NCBI GenBank assembly: GCA_913062575.1
Contig: CAJXVT010000011.1
Span: forward strand, 1-57,888
Direction: 5' to 3'
Source of the DNA: an uncultured Flavobacteriaceae bacterium
Lineage (GTDB): Bacteria; Bacteroidota; Bacteroidia; Flavobacteriales; Flavobacteriaceae
DNA: 57,888 nt
The position numbers and the translations under genes are program-made. The notes under the pieces are model-generated. The model had not been told where the DNA came from and ran no database searches. It saw only the letters and a program-made list of their open reading frames with translations. Numbering within the stretch: position 1 is the first letter of the stretch; each line of letters opens with the position of its first letter. Below are positions 36,714 through 45,315 of this stretch, one piece after another.

Positions 36714-37832
36714 TTAAAATGAAATCTCTGTAAATTTGATATTTAAATCTTTTTGAATCTTATGAACTTGTTCTAATTCATAAGGCAATACTAAGGCCAA
36801 AGAAAATCCTGTTTTCCCAGCTCTTGCAGTTCTTCCACTTCTATGTGTGTAATATTCTAATTGCTCTGGTAATTGATGGTGTATGATAAATGCTAAGTTA
36901 TTTACATCAATTCCTCGTGCAGAAACATCGGTAGAGATTAAACATTGACAGTCTCCTTTTTTAAAGATACGCATGGCTCTATCACGCTCTTTCTGTTGCA
37001 TGTTTCCTTCTAATGCTTCTACAGAAAAACCTTCTTCTTGTAGTTGCTCCGTTAAATTTTGAGTTCCAGCTTTAGTTCTACAAAAAATAATTCCTCTATC
37101 ATTAGGTCTTTTCTCTAAAAACTTAATAATTAAATTGGTCTTATCTTTTATTGTAGTTTTTATATACTGATGTGAAATATTTTCATTCACCAAGCTATTT
37201 TCATTCACAGCAATTCGAATGGCACTTGGGCTCATGTATTTTTTAATGATCTTCTGAATCTCTTCTGGCATGGTTGCCGAGAATAACCAAGTATTAGAAT
37301 TACCGTCTGTATATTTTAATATTCTATTCAAGTCTAGTTTGAAACCCATGCTCAACATCTCGTCAGCTTCATCCAACACTACTGTTTTTACACTTTTAAG
37401 GTTTACTTCTCCACGCTCAATCAAGTCAATCAATCTCCCTGGAGTAGCCACAATAACATGTGTAGTTCTTTGTAAATTTTTAATTTGTCTGTCTATTTTT
37501 TCTCCACCATACACAGCTTCACAGAAAATTTGCTCTTCTGAGTGTTTTGTGAATTTAAATAGTTGCTTTTTTATTTGTTGTACCAATTCTCTTGTTGGCG
37601 ATAAGATCAACGCTTGTACAGCATTATTAGAAAGATCTATTTGATGTAATATTGGCAAACCAAAAGCTGCAGTTTTACCAGTACCTGTTTGCGCCAAACC
37701 AACTAAATCTGTTTCTGTTGATAATAAAACAGGAATAGTTTTTTCTTGAATCTCTGTTGGAGTAGTAATTTTTAACTCTTTTAAAGAGGCGATAAAATCG
37801 TTATGAACTCCTAAATCTTTAAATGTAGACAT
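36714..37832 (-). CDS. DEAD-box RNA helicase, short form
   Basis: A 372-residue helicase core with all motifs: AQTGTGKT (I), PTRELV (Ia), TPGR (Ib), DEAD in VVLDEADEML (II), SAT (III), ARGIDV (V) and HRSGRTARAG (VI). It ends about 20 residues after motif VI without the basic C-terminal tail found in RhlE or DeaD. The start is placed at 37832 (MSTFKDLG) because seven codons of the longer reading have no family character and the -7 element at 37851-37858 would overlap them. It probably remodels RNA in ribosome assembly or decay. Confidence 0.9.
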   Translation of the reverse strand: MSTFKDLGVHNDFIASLKELKITTPTEIQEKTIPVLLSTETDLVGLAQTGTGKTAAFGLPILHQIDLSNNAVQALILSPTRELVQQIKKQLFKFTKHSEEQIFCEAVYGGEKIDRQIKNLQRTTHVIVATPGRLIDLIERGEVNLKSVKTVVLDEADEMLSMGFKLDLNRILKYTDGNSNTWLFSATMPEEIQKIIKKYMSPSAIRIAVNENSLVNENISHQYIKTTIKDKTNLIIKFLEKRPNDRGIIFCRTKAGTQNLTEQLQEEGFSVEALEGNMQQKERDRAMRIFKKGDCQCLISTDVSARGIDVNNLAFIIHHQLPEQLEYYTHRSGRTARAGKTGFSLALVLPYELEQVHKIQKDLNIKFTEISF

Positions 37833-37850
37833 ATGCTTATTTTGAAAGTG

Positions 37851-37858
37851 CAAATGTA
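37851..37858 (-). promoter_or_regulatory. -7 promoter element for the DEAD-box helicase
   Basis: The minus strand reads TACATTTG, an exact TAnnTTTG, followed by C and the helicase start 19 bases on. It lies between the thioesterase stop and the helicase start. Confidence 0.4.
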
Positions 37859-37861
37859 CGC

Positions 37862-38266
37862 CTATTTACCAACTTTTAATACTTTTAAAACACTTTCTGT
37901 TATTCTTGCTGGCCTCAAGGTTTTTGCATGTAGCATACACCAAGTTGTTGCTGCTTTCGCCAATAAAACGCTGCCTTTGTAAATCTCTACATGACGAATA
38001 GAAGTCACACCTTTAGTTTCGCCAACCCATGTTTTAAACGTAATTTCATCACCCAAAACTGCTTGACCTCTATAATCAATTTCATGACGTGTAACCACCC
38101 AAACAAAATTCAAATCAGGACAGTTTTTTGTTAGATCATTCCAATGTTTGATAGAAATATCTTGAATCCATTGTACATAGACAACATTGTTTACATGGTC
38201 TAAGGTATCTAACTCGCTTTTAACAACAATATGGCTATAAGTAAATATATTTTTGGTTGTGTTCAT
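37862..38266 (-). CDS. Acyl-CoA thioesterase (hot-dog, 4HBT family)
   Basis: A 134-residue hot-dog protein whose ELDTLDHVNNVVYVQWIQ block is the 4-hydroxybenzoyl-CoA thioesterase/YbgC signature with its catalytic Asp. It probably hydrolyses an acyl-CoA. The start at 38266 (MNTTKN) is preferred. The longer frame begins at 38308, inside a palindromic repeat element, and would lie upstream of the -7 element at 38283-38290. Confidence 0.85.
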   Translation of the reverse strand: MNTTKNIFTYSHIVVKSELDTLDHVNNVVYVQWIQDISIKHWNDLTKNCPDLNFVWVVTRHEIDYRGQAVLGDEITFKTWVGETKGVTSIRHVEIYKGSVLLAKAATTWCMLHAKTLRPARITESVLKVLKVGK

Positions 38267-38282
38267 TGTGCTATTTATGTCG

Positions 38283-38290
38283 CAAAAATA
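38283..38290 (-). promoter_or_regulatory. -7 promoter element for the thioesterase gene
   Basis: The minus strand reads TATTTTTG (exact TAnnTTTG), 17 bases before the chosen thioesterase start. It borders the palindromic repeat at 38303-38420. Confidence 0.4.
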
Positions 38291-38302
38291 CATAAATATA
38301 AA

Positions 38303-38420
38303 TGTCATTTCGTAGGATTCATACGGAATACATTAATTAGCATTTCATTATGAAGAGATTTCTCAAAGTTTATCTTGAACAAAGTCGAAAGACTTAATAC
38401 TTCGCGCTGTCAAAATGACA
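38303..38420. repeat. Intergenic palindromic repeat element, copy C
   Basis: A 118-bp element bounded by TGTCATT (left) and AATGACA (right) as terminal inverted repeats, with an internal GAGATTTCTC palindrome. The same ends and internal GAGAAATCT block recur in the his operon at 49263-49337 and, in part, at 50272-50299. It has no ORF. Confidence 0.65.
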
Positions 38421-38559
38421 ACACAATTCTTATTTTAATTCCTTACGAGCAACAACCTTAAAGAAATCTTAAAGTTTTGTGAAACGAACATTCTTTAACA
38501 TTTCTTTCGGAAAATAGTCATTAGAAAGAATGCATCTTTGGAGCAACCAAAAACCCCGA

Positions 38560-39900
38560 ATGAACAAAATAGCCAACGAGTTAGGTACAGAAAAGATTAG
38601 CAAACTGCTTATAAAGCAAGCTGTGCCTGCGTCTATCGGAATTTTAGTCATGTCTTTAAACATGATTGTTGATACTATTTTTGTAGGAAGATGGATTGGC
38701 ATTATGGCCATTGCAGCCATTACAGTAGTCTTGCCTATTGCGTTCTTTATTTCTTCAATTGGAATGGGAATTGGAATTGGAGGTAGCTCAATTATTTCTA
38801 GAGCTTTGGGTGCAAAAAAATTCGACACCGCTTTTAAAACCTTCGGTAATCAGATTACATTAACAATTGGTTTATCTGTTTTATTTGTTTTTCTAGGAAC
38901 GTATTTTTGTTTTCCAATTTTACAATTATTTGGCGCCAATGGCGATATTGTGATTCCGGCTACAGAATATTTTCATGTGGTTATTTACGGAGTGCCTTTT
39001 TTAGCATTTGCGATGATGGGAAACCCTGTAATTAGAGCAGTTGGTCAGCCTAAATTTGCGATGTACGCAATGATCATTCCTGCAATTGTTAATATTATTT
39101 TAGATATTATATTTATAAAATTCTTTGGCTGGGGAATGTACGGTGCTGGTTTGGCAACTACCATTTCGTATGCTACAAGTGGTTTGTTTATTTTAGGCTT
39201 CTTTTTATCATCAAAAAGTAGTTTACGCATTTATATCAAAAACTTTGTGCTTGATTTTAAAATTGTAAAAGAAATCATTTCTTTAGGTGGAGTTACCATT
39301 GTACGACAAGGAACCATCAGTATCTTAATTATTATTCTAAACTACACCCTCTTTAAATATGGTGGTGAAGTTTCTATTGCAGTCTACGGAATCATCAACC
39401 GAGTAATGATGTTTGCCTTATTCCCTGTATTGGGAGTTACCCAAGGCTTCTTACCTATTGCTGGCTTTAATTATGGTGCAAATGATGCCAAACGCGTCAA
39501 AGAAACTATTAAAACTGCCATTCTCTACGGAACTGGCGTTGCCTTATTAATTTTTGTAGGAATTGTATTGTATCCAGAAGCAATCGTTGGTGTCTTTACA
39601 GAGGATAAAGAATTGCTTAGCAAAACACCCAATGCATTATTAATCGCTTTCTTAGCAACACCTGTAATCACAGCCCAACTTATTGGTTCTGCGTATTTTC
39701 AAGCTGCAGGAAAAGCATTGCCAGCATTGTGCTTAACCTTATTAAAACAAGGAGTCTTTTTAATTCCATTGGTCTATATTTTACCAAAGTATTTCGGAAT
39801 TAACGGCGTTTGGATGTCCTTTCCTATTGCTGATATATTAGCTACGAGTATTACCGTTTTATACCTTAGAAGAGAACTAAAAAAGAACATGGTGAGTTAA
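38560..39900 (+). CDS. MATE-family multidrug/metabolite efflux transporter
   Basis: A 446-residue inner-membrane protein with about twelve membrane helices in two six-helix halves, the MATE layout (IVDTIFVGRWIG, GMGIGIGGSSIISRALGAK, VTQGFLPIAGFNYGA). The start at 38560 (MNKIANELG) is chosen over the ATG at 38530, which adds ten non-conserved residues. It should expel cationic compounds using a sodium or proton gradient. It stands alone between a repeat element and the esterase-like gene. Confidence 0.9.
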   Translation: MNKIANELGTEKISKLLIKQAVPASIGILVMSLNMIVDTIFVGRWIGIMAIAAITVVLPIAFFISSIGMGIGIGGSSIISRALGAKKFDTAFKTFGNQITLTIGLSVLFVFLGTYFCFPILQLFGANGDIVIPATEYFHVVIYGVPFLAFAMMGNPVIRAVGQPKFAMYAMIIPAIVNIILDIIFIKFFGWGMYGAGLATTISYATSGLFILGFFLSSKSSLRIYIKNFVLDFKIVKEIISLGGVTIVRQGTISILIIILNYTLFKYGGEVSIAVYGIINRVMMFALFPVLGVTQGFLPIAGFNYGANDAKRVKETIKTAILYGTGVALLIFVGIVLYPEAIVGVFTEDKELLSKTPNALLIAFLATPVITAQLIGSAYFQAAGKALPALCLTLLKQGVFLIPLVYILPKYFGINGVWMSFPIADILATSITVLYLRRELKKNMVS

Positions 39901-39983
39901 TTTCTTCTTTTATTCAACGAAATCCGTACAACGAGTAGCTTATAATCCTGCACATAACAACAATCCCCAAATTAAAACACCAA

Positions 39984-41198
39984 ATGAAACTAAAAATAAT
40001 ACTATGCATGCTGCTATATACTTCGGTAGCATTTTCTCAGACTTTTAAAACGGTACAAATTGATTCTAAAATTTTAGACAAAAACAGAGAAATACAAATT
40101 TTTCTTCCCAAAGGATATCAGTCTTCCACTAAAGAATACCCAACATTGTACGTGCTAGACGGTCAAAATTATTTTTATTATGGTGTAGGTTTCCAACAGG
40201 CTTTTAATTGGCGTGATAGAGCTCCTGAGTTTATCGTTGTAGGAATCAATACAACCAATTGGAGCCAACGAAGAATTGATTTTAAATCAACAAAATACGA
40301 ATTGAAATTCAGGGATTTTATAGAGCATGAAGTATTTAAATATGTAAACCAACACTACAGAACAAATACAGATCGTATGGTTTTTGGCTGGGAAGATACT
40401 GGAGACTTTATTCTTCACACCTTAGTTGATAAACCAGAACTGTTCTCTGCTTATTTTGTGGCAAGTGGAATCAACTGGAATCGTGATGTTCTAGAACAAT
40501 TCACTTCAACATCATTCAAAAAAGAGAAATATTTATACTTTGGGCTTAGTGCATCTGAAACATGGTCAACGAAAAACTTTAATGCATTTTCAAAAGCATT
40601 GAAAGAAAAAACACCTCACAATTTAAGGTGGGAAAGCAATCCGCTTTTGAATGAAGATCATTGGTCTACACCCTATCAGATTATTTACAACGGAATTAAG
40701 AACTATTATAAATCGTATGTTCCTCTTAAACTTGCTTCATACAAAGATTATAAAGACGCTGGCGGTTATCAATATGTGGTTGACTTTTATAAAAAATACG
40801 GTCAGAAATATGGAATTTCTTCAGACATCCATTTCAGAACAAAAATAAACCTCTTGCGAATTGCCATGAGAGCAGATGCCTACACAGAGTTTACATTTTT
40901 AATCCATAAACTAGAGTATTTTCTAATAGATTATATACGTGACTTTAGATATGTAAATTATGGAGAATTTTATTTAAAACATGGCAATACAACTGCTGCT
41001 TTTAAACTCTTAGAAAAAGGCATAAAAGACTATCCTTGGTCTGCTAGAGTCTTTAATTGTTATGGTGATGTGTATAAAGCAATGGGAGATTTTAAAAATG
41101 CCCGATTGATGTATCAAAAAGCAATCGAACTGACCGAGGAATATACCCAAGGTAGTTTAAAAAAATATCAACAGAACCTCGCGTCCGTTCAAAATTAA
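39984..41198 (+). CDS. Secreted esterase-fold protein lacking the catalytic serine, with C-terminal TPR
   Basis: A 404-residue exported protein (signal peptide ending SVAFSQ). About residues 25-265 match the esterase/Fes-type alpha/beta-hydrolase fold (PTLYVLDGQNYF, FIEHEVFKYVNQHYRTN, KPELFSAYFVASGINWN). Where family members have GHSxGG, this protein reads GWEDTG: Glu137 replaces the nucleophilic Ser. The His of NEDHWSTP is kept. About residues 320-395 form a tetratricopeptide-like helical repeat (ARVFNCYGDVYKAMGDFKNA). It is probably a pseudo-hydrolase with a binding role, or uses an unusual mechanism. It stands alone 95 bases before the tetR gene. Confidence 0.82.
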   Translation: MKLKIILCMLLYTSVAFSQTFKTVQIDSKILDKNREIQIFLPKGYQSSTKEYPTLYVLDGQNYFYYGVGFQQAFNWRDRAPEFIVVGINTTNWSQRRIDFKSTKYELKFRDFIEHEVFKYVNQHYRTNTDRMVFGWEDTGDFILHTLVDKPELFSAYFVASGINWNRDVLEQFTSTSFKKEKYLYFGLSASETWSTKNFNAFSKALKEKTPHNLRWESNPLLNEDHWSTPYQIIYNGIKNYYKSYVPLKLASYKDYKDAGGYQYVVDFYKKYGQKYGISSDIHFRTKINLLRIAMRADAYTEFTFLIHKLEYFLIDYIRDFRYVNYGEFYLKHGNTTAAFKLLEKGIKDYPWSARVFNCYGDVYKAMGDFKNARLMYQKAIELTEEYTQGSLKKYQQNLASVQN

Positions 41199-41265
41199 TT
41201 TGGAGAAATACAACCCAGTTTAAAACTTTAACATTTCTTTTTAGTGCCAGATTTAAAAAATGAAC

Positions 41266-41273
41266 TACCTTTG
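41266..41273 (+). promoter_or_regulatory. -7 promoter element of the tetR-type gene
   Basis: TACCTTTG is an exact TAnnTTTG element 21 bases before the TetR start codon. Its last three bases are also the first bases of the operator at 41271-41288. Confidence 0.55.
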
Positions 41274-41288
41274 AAACGTTCATTCCAG
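41271..41288 (+). promoter_or_regulatory. Operator copy 1 (autorepression site of TetR-type regulator)
   Basis: TTGAAACGTTCATTCCAG agrees at 16 of 18 positions with the reverse complement of the operator at 41889-41906; both fit the imperfect palindrome TTGRAACGWWCGTTYCAA. It overlaps the -7 element and the start of transcription, the expected place for a repressor. Confidence 0.65.
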
Positions 41289-41293
41289 TTAAA

Positions 41294-41872
41294 ATGCCAA
41301 AAGTAGAAACATTTAACAAAGAGTTGGTACTCAAAAAAGCCACTGAAGTCTTTCATACAAAGAGTTATAGTTTAACTTCTATGCAAGATTTGGTAGATGC
41401 TACTGGGCTAAATCGCTCTAGTATTTACAATACTTTTGGGAGTAAATTAGATTTGTATATGGATTGCCTACGTTCATACCAATCGGAAGCTCACGGTAAG
41501 ATTCAAAAAATTATGAAGCAAGCTAAAGGAACAAAAGAAACTTTAGAAGCCATCTTTTTATTGAATGTTGTTAAGAGTACAAACGGTACAGACAATGGCT
41601 GTCTGATTAATAACTGTACTACTGAAATGGCCAATCAGGAAACAGGAATCAATCAATTTTTATGCAATAACCAGCAAAACATGGTCCAGTTATTTCAATC
41701 TTTGGTAGCACAAGGACAAGAAGAAGGAGTTTTTAATACCACACAAACACCCACCGCGTATGGTGTGTATTTATTAAACGCTTTTCAAGGATTAAAAGTA
41801 AGCGGCATTTTATCGAAAGATCACAAACAATTAGAAAGTGTAGTATACACTACCCTTTCAGTACTAAATTAA
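41294..41872 (+). CDS. TetR/AcrR-family transcriptional repressor
   Basis: A 192-residue regulator. The N-terminal helix-turn-helix is clear (MQDLVDATGLNRSSIYNTFGSKLDLY, about residues 28-53), and the C-terminal half is the ligand-binding part, resembling the YxaF/LmrA-like branch (GCLINNCTTEMA). It precedes an SDR dehydrogenase by 51 bases, and matched operators lie over both promoters. The likely role is to repress itself and the SDR gene until a small molecule, perhaps an aldehyde or quinone, releases it. The ligand is a guess. Confidence 0.9.
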   Translation: MPKVETFNKELVLKKATEVFHTKSYSLTSMQDLVDATGLNRSSIYNTFGSKLDLYMDCLRSYQSEAHGKIQKIMKQAKGTKETLEAIFLLNVVKSTNGTDNGCLINNCTTEMANQETGINQFLCNNQQNMVQLFQSLVAQGQEEGVFNTTQTPTAYGVYLLNAFQGLKVSGILSKDHKQLESVVYTTLSVLN

Positions 41873-41883
41873 TTTTTTTTAAT

Positions 41884-41906
41884 CACGTTTGGAACGAACG
41901 TTTCAA
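41884..41906 (+). promoter_or_regulatory. SDR gene promoter with operator copy 2
   Basis: CACGTTTG (41884-41891) matches seven of eight positions of the -7 element. It runs into TTGGAACGAACGTTTCAA (41889-41906), an 18-bp imperfect palindrome with only the two centre positions and one pair further out unmatched. Relative to the -7 element, the operator sits exactly as in the tetR promoter. Confidence 0.65.
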
Positions 41907-41923
41907 ATAAAAACAAACAAAAC

Positions 41924-42673
41924 ATGAATACATTGAAAAACAAAGTAGCCGTGATTACAGGCGCAAATAGCGGAATAGGATTAGCAACTGCAAAACTATT
42001 TTTAGAAAACGGAGCAAAAGTAGTTTTAGCAGGACGACGAGCAGAAGCATTAACTGAAGCAACCAACCAATTAACAGGAGACTTTACCTCGTTTGTAGGT
42101 GATGTTTCCAATGAAGAAGACAATATTCGTTTGATTAAAACAGCAACAGATGCTTATGGTAAGATTGACATCTTATATTTAAATGCAGGTGTTGCACCCG
42201 TTGCACCTGCTACAGACATTACAGCAGCGCATTATACAGAAGTATTTGATGTAAACGTAAAAGCCCCCATCTTAACTGTAAAAGAAGCTTTACCACAGAT
42301 GAATGATGGTGGATCAATTTTATTTACCACCTCTATTGTTAGTCAAAAAGGATTTGATGGTTTTGGAGTGTACTCTGCTAGTAAAGGTGCCTTACGCTCC
42401 TTTGCAAGAGTATTAACAAGCGAAGTAAAAACAAGAGGAATTCGTGTAAATAGCATTGCACCAGGACCAATTGAAACGCCTATTTATGGTAAAATGGGCT
42501 TACCAGGAGAAGTAGTAGAAGAATTAGGAAAAGGCTTTGCACAAGCAGTACCGTTGGGACGTTTTGGTAAAGCTGAAGAAATTGCTGCTACTGCCCTATT
42601 CTTAGCTTCTGATGCAGCCTCATTTATTAACGGTGTAGAAATTGAAGTTGATGGCGGCCTGAGCCAGATCTAA
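41924..42673 (+). CDS. Short-chain dehydrogenase/reductase (SDR)
   Basis: A 249-residue classical SDR. The dinucleotide motif is TGANSGIGLATA (TGxxxGIG) near residue 14; NAG near residue 90 and a YSASKGALRSF motif carry the catalytic Tyr and Lys, with the Ser in TTSIVSQKG. The final IEVDGGLSQI is typical. It reduces or oxidises a carbonyl or alcohol with NAD(P). It appears to be the sole target of the TetR-type regulator just upstream. Confidence 0.93.
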   Translation: MNTLKNKVAVITGANSGIGLATAKLFLENGAKVVLAGRRAEALTEATNQLTGDFTSFVGDVSNEEDNIRLIKTATDAYGKIDILYLNAGVAPVAPATDITAAHYTEVFDVNVKAPILTVKEALPQMNDGGSILFTTSIVSQKGFDGFGVYSASKGALRSFARVLTSEVKTRGIRVNSIAPGPIETPIYGKMGLPGEVVEELGKGFAQAVPLGRFGKAEEIAATALFLASDAASFINGVEIEVDGGLSQI

Positions 42674-42693
42674 TTTTTTTAAGATTTCTTTTT

Positions 42694-42722
42694 AAAGTGG
42701 TTGGGGTTTCTCAGCCACTTTT
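42694..42722 (+). terminator. Intrinsic terminator after the SDR gene
   Basis: AAAGTGGTTG and CAGCCACTTT form a 10-bp stem with one G-U-type mismatch and an 8-base loop, followed by TTCTTTTT. Confidence 0.85.
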
Positions 42723-42732
42723 CTTTTTGTAA

Positions 42733-42752
42733 AACAGGTGCTTCTACCTGTT
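42733..42752 (+). terminator. Second, tandem terminator-like hairpin
   Basis: AACAGGT and ACCTGTT form a 7-bp stem with a 6-base loop, followed by CTTTTT. It lies 10 bases beyond the first terminator and may back it up. Confidence 0.6.
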
Positions 42753-43034
42753 CTTTTTAGTTGGCGATGGTATTTACGGGCTTCCGCATCTGCACTAATT
42801 AAAGTAGGGTCGTTCTAATTACAAAAGCAATTGACCATTCAAGTTGAAGGCTAATTATTTCTAAACCGGGACAAATTATAACATAAACTTAACAGCTTCT
42901 TTTCTTAACTTGGCAAACAAATAGACTGTTATTTATAGCCTGTTATAAACTCTCTATACAACTGTTAAGTAAACATCAAACTGCACCGAAATAGCCTACA
43001 CAATTATGGTAACAATTAATTTCAGATTATAAAA
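42753..43034. other. Intergenic stretch without a gene
   Basis: With the two terminators this makes a gene-free gap of 361 bases (42674-43034). After the second hairpin there is a small GC-richer island at about 42761-42790 that can be read as a short peptide fragment with no start codon, then plain AT-rich DNA up to the next lipoprotein gene. I see no RNA gene, repeat copy or clear promoter. Confidence 0.5.
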
Positions 43035-43976
43035 ATGCTCAAAAATCAGAACCCATTGCAATTGATATTCATATTCATAATCGTTTGTCAAAGTTGCACA
43101 ACAAATACTCCTTCTTATTTCAACCAAATACTCCCCAATAATACTCCCATATTATTTGCTCCTGATGTAGTAAACACCAAAAATATAGAGTTGAATGTTG
43201 TTTTTAATGCATCTCATTCAGAAATGTTTTTTTCAAGAATTGTAAACGGCAGTTTTGTCATTCATCATTCAGAATTAATTAATGGAATTTGGGCACCTAC
43301 TCAACCAATTCAAATGTATCCAGACAGTATTTCGATTTCTGTTGCATGTGACCCTACAATTACACAAGATGGCAATACCATGTATTTTCTTGGAGTAGAC
43401 CCCAAAAATTACTCTAATGATGTAAACCCAGCTGCATTATATCGGATTCCTCCAGATGTTTATATGAGTAAAAAAGTACATGGAAAATGGCAAATTGCCT
43501 CAAAAGTAGAAGCCCCTGTTTCTACAGAGCATGTAGAATCCTATCCAATTGTTGTTGCAGATGGAAGTTTATACTATCTGTCTATCCGATCAAGAAATGC
43601 TCATGGAAGAGGCATTCGTAGAGCTCAGTATTTGGGAAGTGGAAAATTTGATATACCAGTGGATGTTAGTCCAGCCGTAGTAAAAAATACTGGAAGCACC
43701 TACATAAACCCTAATGAGGAGTATTTAATATCGAGCTATGGAAAAGGGTTTAGAGTTTCGTTCAAAAATAATAATAAATGGCAAGCACCGATTAATATTA
43801 AACTCCCTTACGAAGATGGTTGGGTGTATTACTGTCCATACATGTCTCCAGATGAAAAATATTTTTTCTTTTCAAGAAGGTATTATGGTTCTGATAAAAA
43901 AGGATGGGCTGGAGTTACAAAAGGAGAGGTATATTGGGTAAGTGCAGCTACTATTTTCAACTTAAAATCCGAATAA
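43035..43976 (+). CDS. PD40-like beta-propeller lipoprotein
   Basis: A 313-residue protein with a lipoprotein signal (IIVCQSCTTN). The mature part shows repeated strands of the PD40/TolB-like type: NASHSEMFFSR, QDGNTMYFLGVDP, ADGSLYYLSIRS and SPDEKYFFFSRRYYG, suggesting a small beta-propeller. No enzymatic residues are evident. It may bind protein or glycan at the cell surface or in the periplasm. It stands alone after a long intergenic gap. Confidence 0.72.
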   Translation: MLKNQNPLQLIFIFIIVCQSCTTNTPSYFNQILPNNTPILFAPDVVNTKNIELNVVFNASHSEMFFSRIVNGSFVIHHSELINGIWAPTQPIQMYPDSISISVACDPTITQDGNTMYFLGVDPKNYSNDVNPAALYRIPPDVYMSKKVHGKWQIASKVEAPVSTEHVESYPIVVADGSLYYLSIRSRNAHGRGIRRAQYLGSGKFDIPVDVSPAVVKNTGSTYINPNEEYLISSYGKGFRVSFKNNNKWQAPINIKLPYEDGWVYYCPYMSPDEKYFFFSRRYYGSDKKGWAGVTKGEVYWVSAATIFNLKSE

Positions 43977-44137
43977 GCATGATGGTATAGGTTTGCAACC
44001 CAAGTAAAAGTAATGTTTATGAATGCATTGTTCAATTTATTAATTGTAAATCGCTCTAAATGAACTAACTTAGTAACAAAACACCATTATACGTTACTGA
44101 ATTTTAAAAACATTGACGAAAAGTTACACATTATACT

Positions 44138-44617
44138 ATGGAACAAAATAACAAACATGACTATTTTATCCACCCACTTGCAGAGGTACTGACAAAATCC
44201 ATTGGCAGCAACTCTCTTTTTTGGCAGTTTTGTGTTGTTTTGAAAGGTGCTGAAATTGGGGATAACTGCAATATATGTAGCCATACTTTCATAGAGAACA
44301 ATGTGGTTATTGGCAACAATGTTACCGTTAAAAGCGGTGTATATCTTTGGGATGGACTTACAATAGAGGATAATGTTTTTATTGGGCCTAATGTAACTTT
44401 CACCAATGATAAGTACCCACGTTCAAAACAATATCCCGAAAAATTTCAAACTATAATTCTTAAAGATGGAGCTTCCATTGGTGCAAATGCCACCATTTTG
44501 GGAGGCATCAATATCGGCTATAACGCAATGATAGGTGCTGGTAGTGTGGTTACTAAAAATGTGCCTAACGGGGAATTATGGGTTGGAAATCCTGCAAAAT
44601 TCGTGAGGAAAATTTAA
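44138..44617 (+). CDS. Hexapeptide-repeat acyltransferase (left-handed beta-helix)
   Basis: A 159-residue protein made of hexapeptide repeats ([40 protein letters not shown]) and ending [10 protein letters not shown], the common C-terminus of acetyltransferases acting on nucleotide sugars (WbbJ/QdtC/FdtC-like). It probably acylates an amino sugar used in surface polysaccharide. No other polysaccharide gene is near, which is unusual for this family. Its DNA looks somewhat richer in GC than its neighbours, so acquisition by transfer is possible. The start is the first ATG of the frame. Confidence 0.85.
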   Translation: MEQNNKHDYFIHPLAEVLTKSIGSNSLFWQFCVVLKGAEIGDNCNICSHTFIENNVVIGNNVTVKSGVYLWDGLTIEDNVFIGPNVTFTNDKYPRSKQYPEKFQTIILKDGASIGANATILGGINIGYNAMIGAGSVVTKNVPNGELWVGNPAKFVRKI

Positions 44618-44640
44618 AATGAATAGCTCTTTCTCTAATA

Positions 44641-45315
44641 TTAATCAATCAACGACTCCCCATTTAAATTTGTAGTCAGTACATCAGAAAACAAGTTAAA
44701 AAACGGTCGCAAGGCTTTAAAACTAGCATCTAATTCCTTTAAGAAGTTAGGTGACATTACTTGCTTGTCTGTAAACCTTCTAATTGCTATAAATCCTTTT
44801 TTACGAAGTAAGTCCACATCTGGGTGCTCTTTATCAAAACCACGAGGAGCAGATTTTAATTCATCCCCTTCAAAAGTTCCTCCGAAATGCTTTTTAAAAG
44901 CAGAACTGTTTAAAATATCTCTAAACTCAGTTGCATCCAATTCTATTTCTTTTCGCAAACGATACAAGTCATCTTTTTCTGGTTGCCAAAATCCACCACC
45001 TAATAGCGTTTCTCCTGGTTTTATTTGTAAAAAATAGCCACCTCGAAGTTCTTTACCCAATCTAGAAAAGGAAACTGCTAAACGCGGATTGTAAGGTGTT
45101 TTATCTTTAGAAAAACGAACATCTCTATAAATTCGATACACTTTCATCTTTTCAATTTCATCATGCTTCTCTAAGTTTATTTGCATTTCTGCAAAGAGCA
45201 CTTTTGCATCATTCTGAATTTCTGTAAACCTTGGTTTGTGTTCAGTAAACCAATCACGGTTGTTGTTAGCAGTTAAGTCATTTAAAAATTGTAAGGTTGC
45301 TTGCTCGAATTTCAT
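44641..45315 (-). CDS. DUF2461 domain protein (TIGR02453 family)
   Basis: A 224-residue protein covering the full DUF2461 domain: FLNDLTANNNRDWFTEHKP near the N-terminus, then YRDVRFSKDKTPYNPR and GGYFLQIKPGE, the family's most conserved blocks. The function is not established. It is common as a single gene in Bacteroidota. It converges on the acyltransferase gene and is divergent from the DUF1853 gene. Confidence 0.88.
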   Translation of the reverse strand: MKFEQATLQFLNDLTANNNRDWFTEHKPRFTEIQNDAKVLFAEMQINLEKHDEIEKMKVYRIYRDVRFSKDKTPYNPRLAVSFSRLGKELRGGYFLQIKPGETLLGGGFWQPEKDDLYRLRKEIELDATEFRDILNSSAFKKHFGGTFEGDELKSAPRGFDKEHPDVDLLRKKGFIAIRRFTDKQVMSPNFLKELDASFKALRPFFNLFSDVLTTNLNGESLID

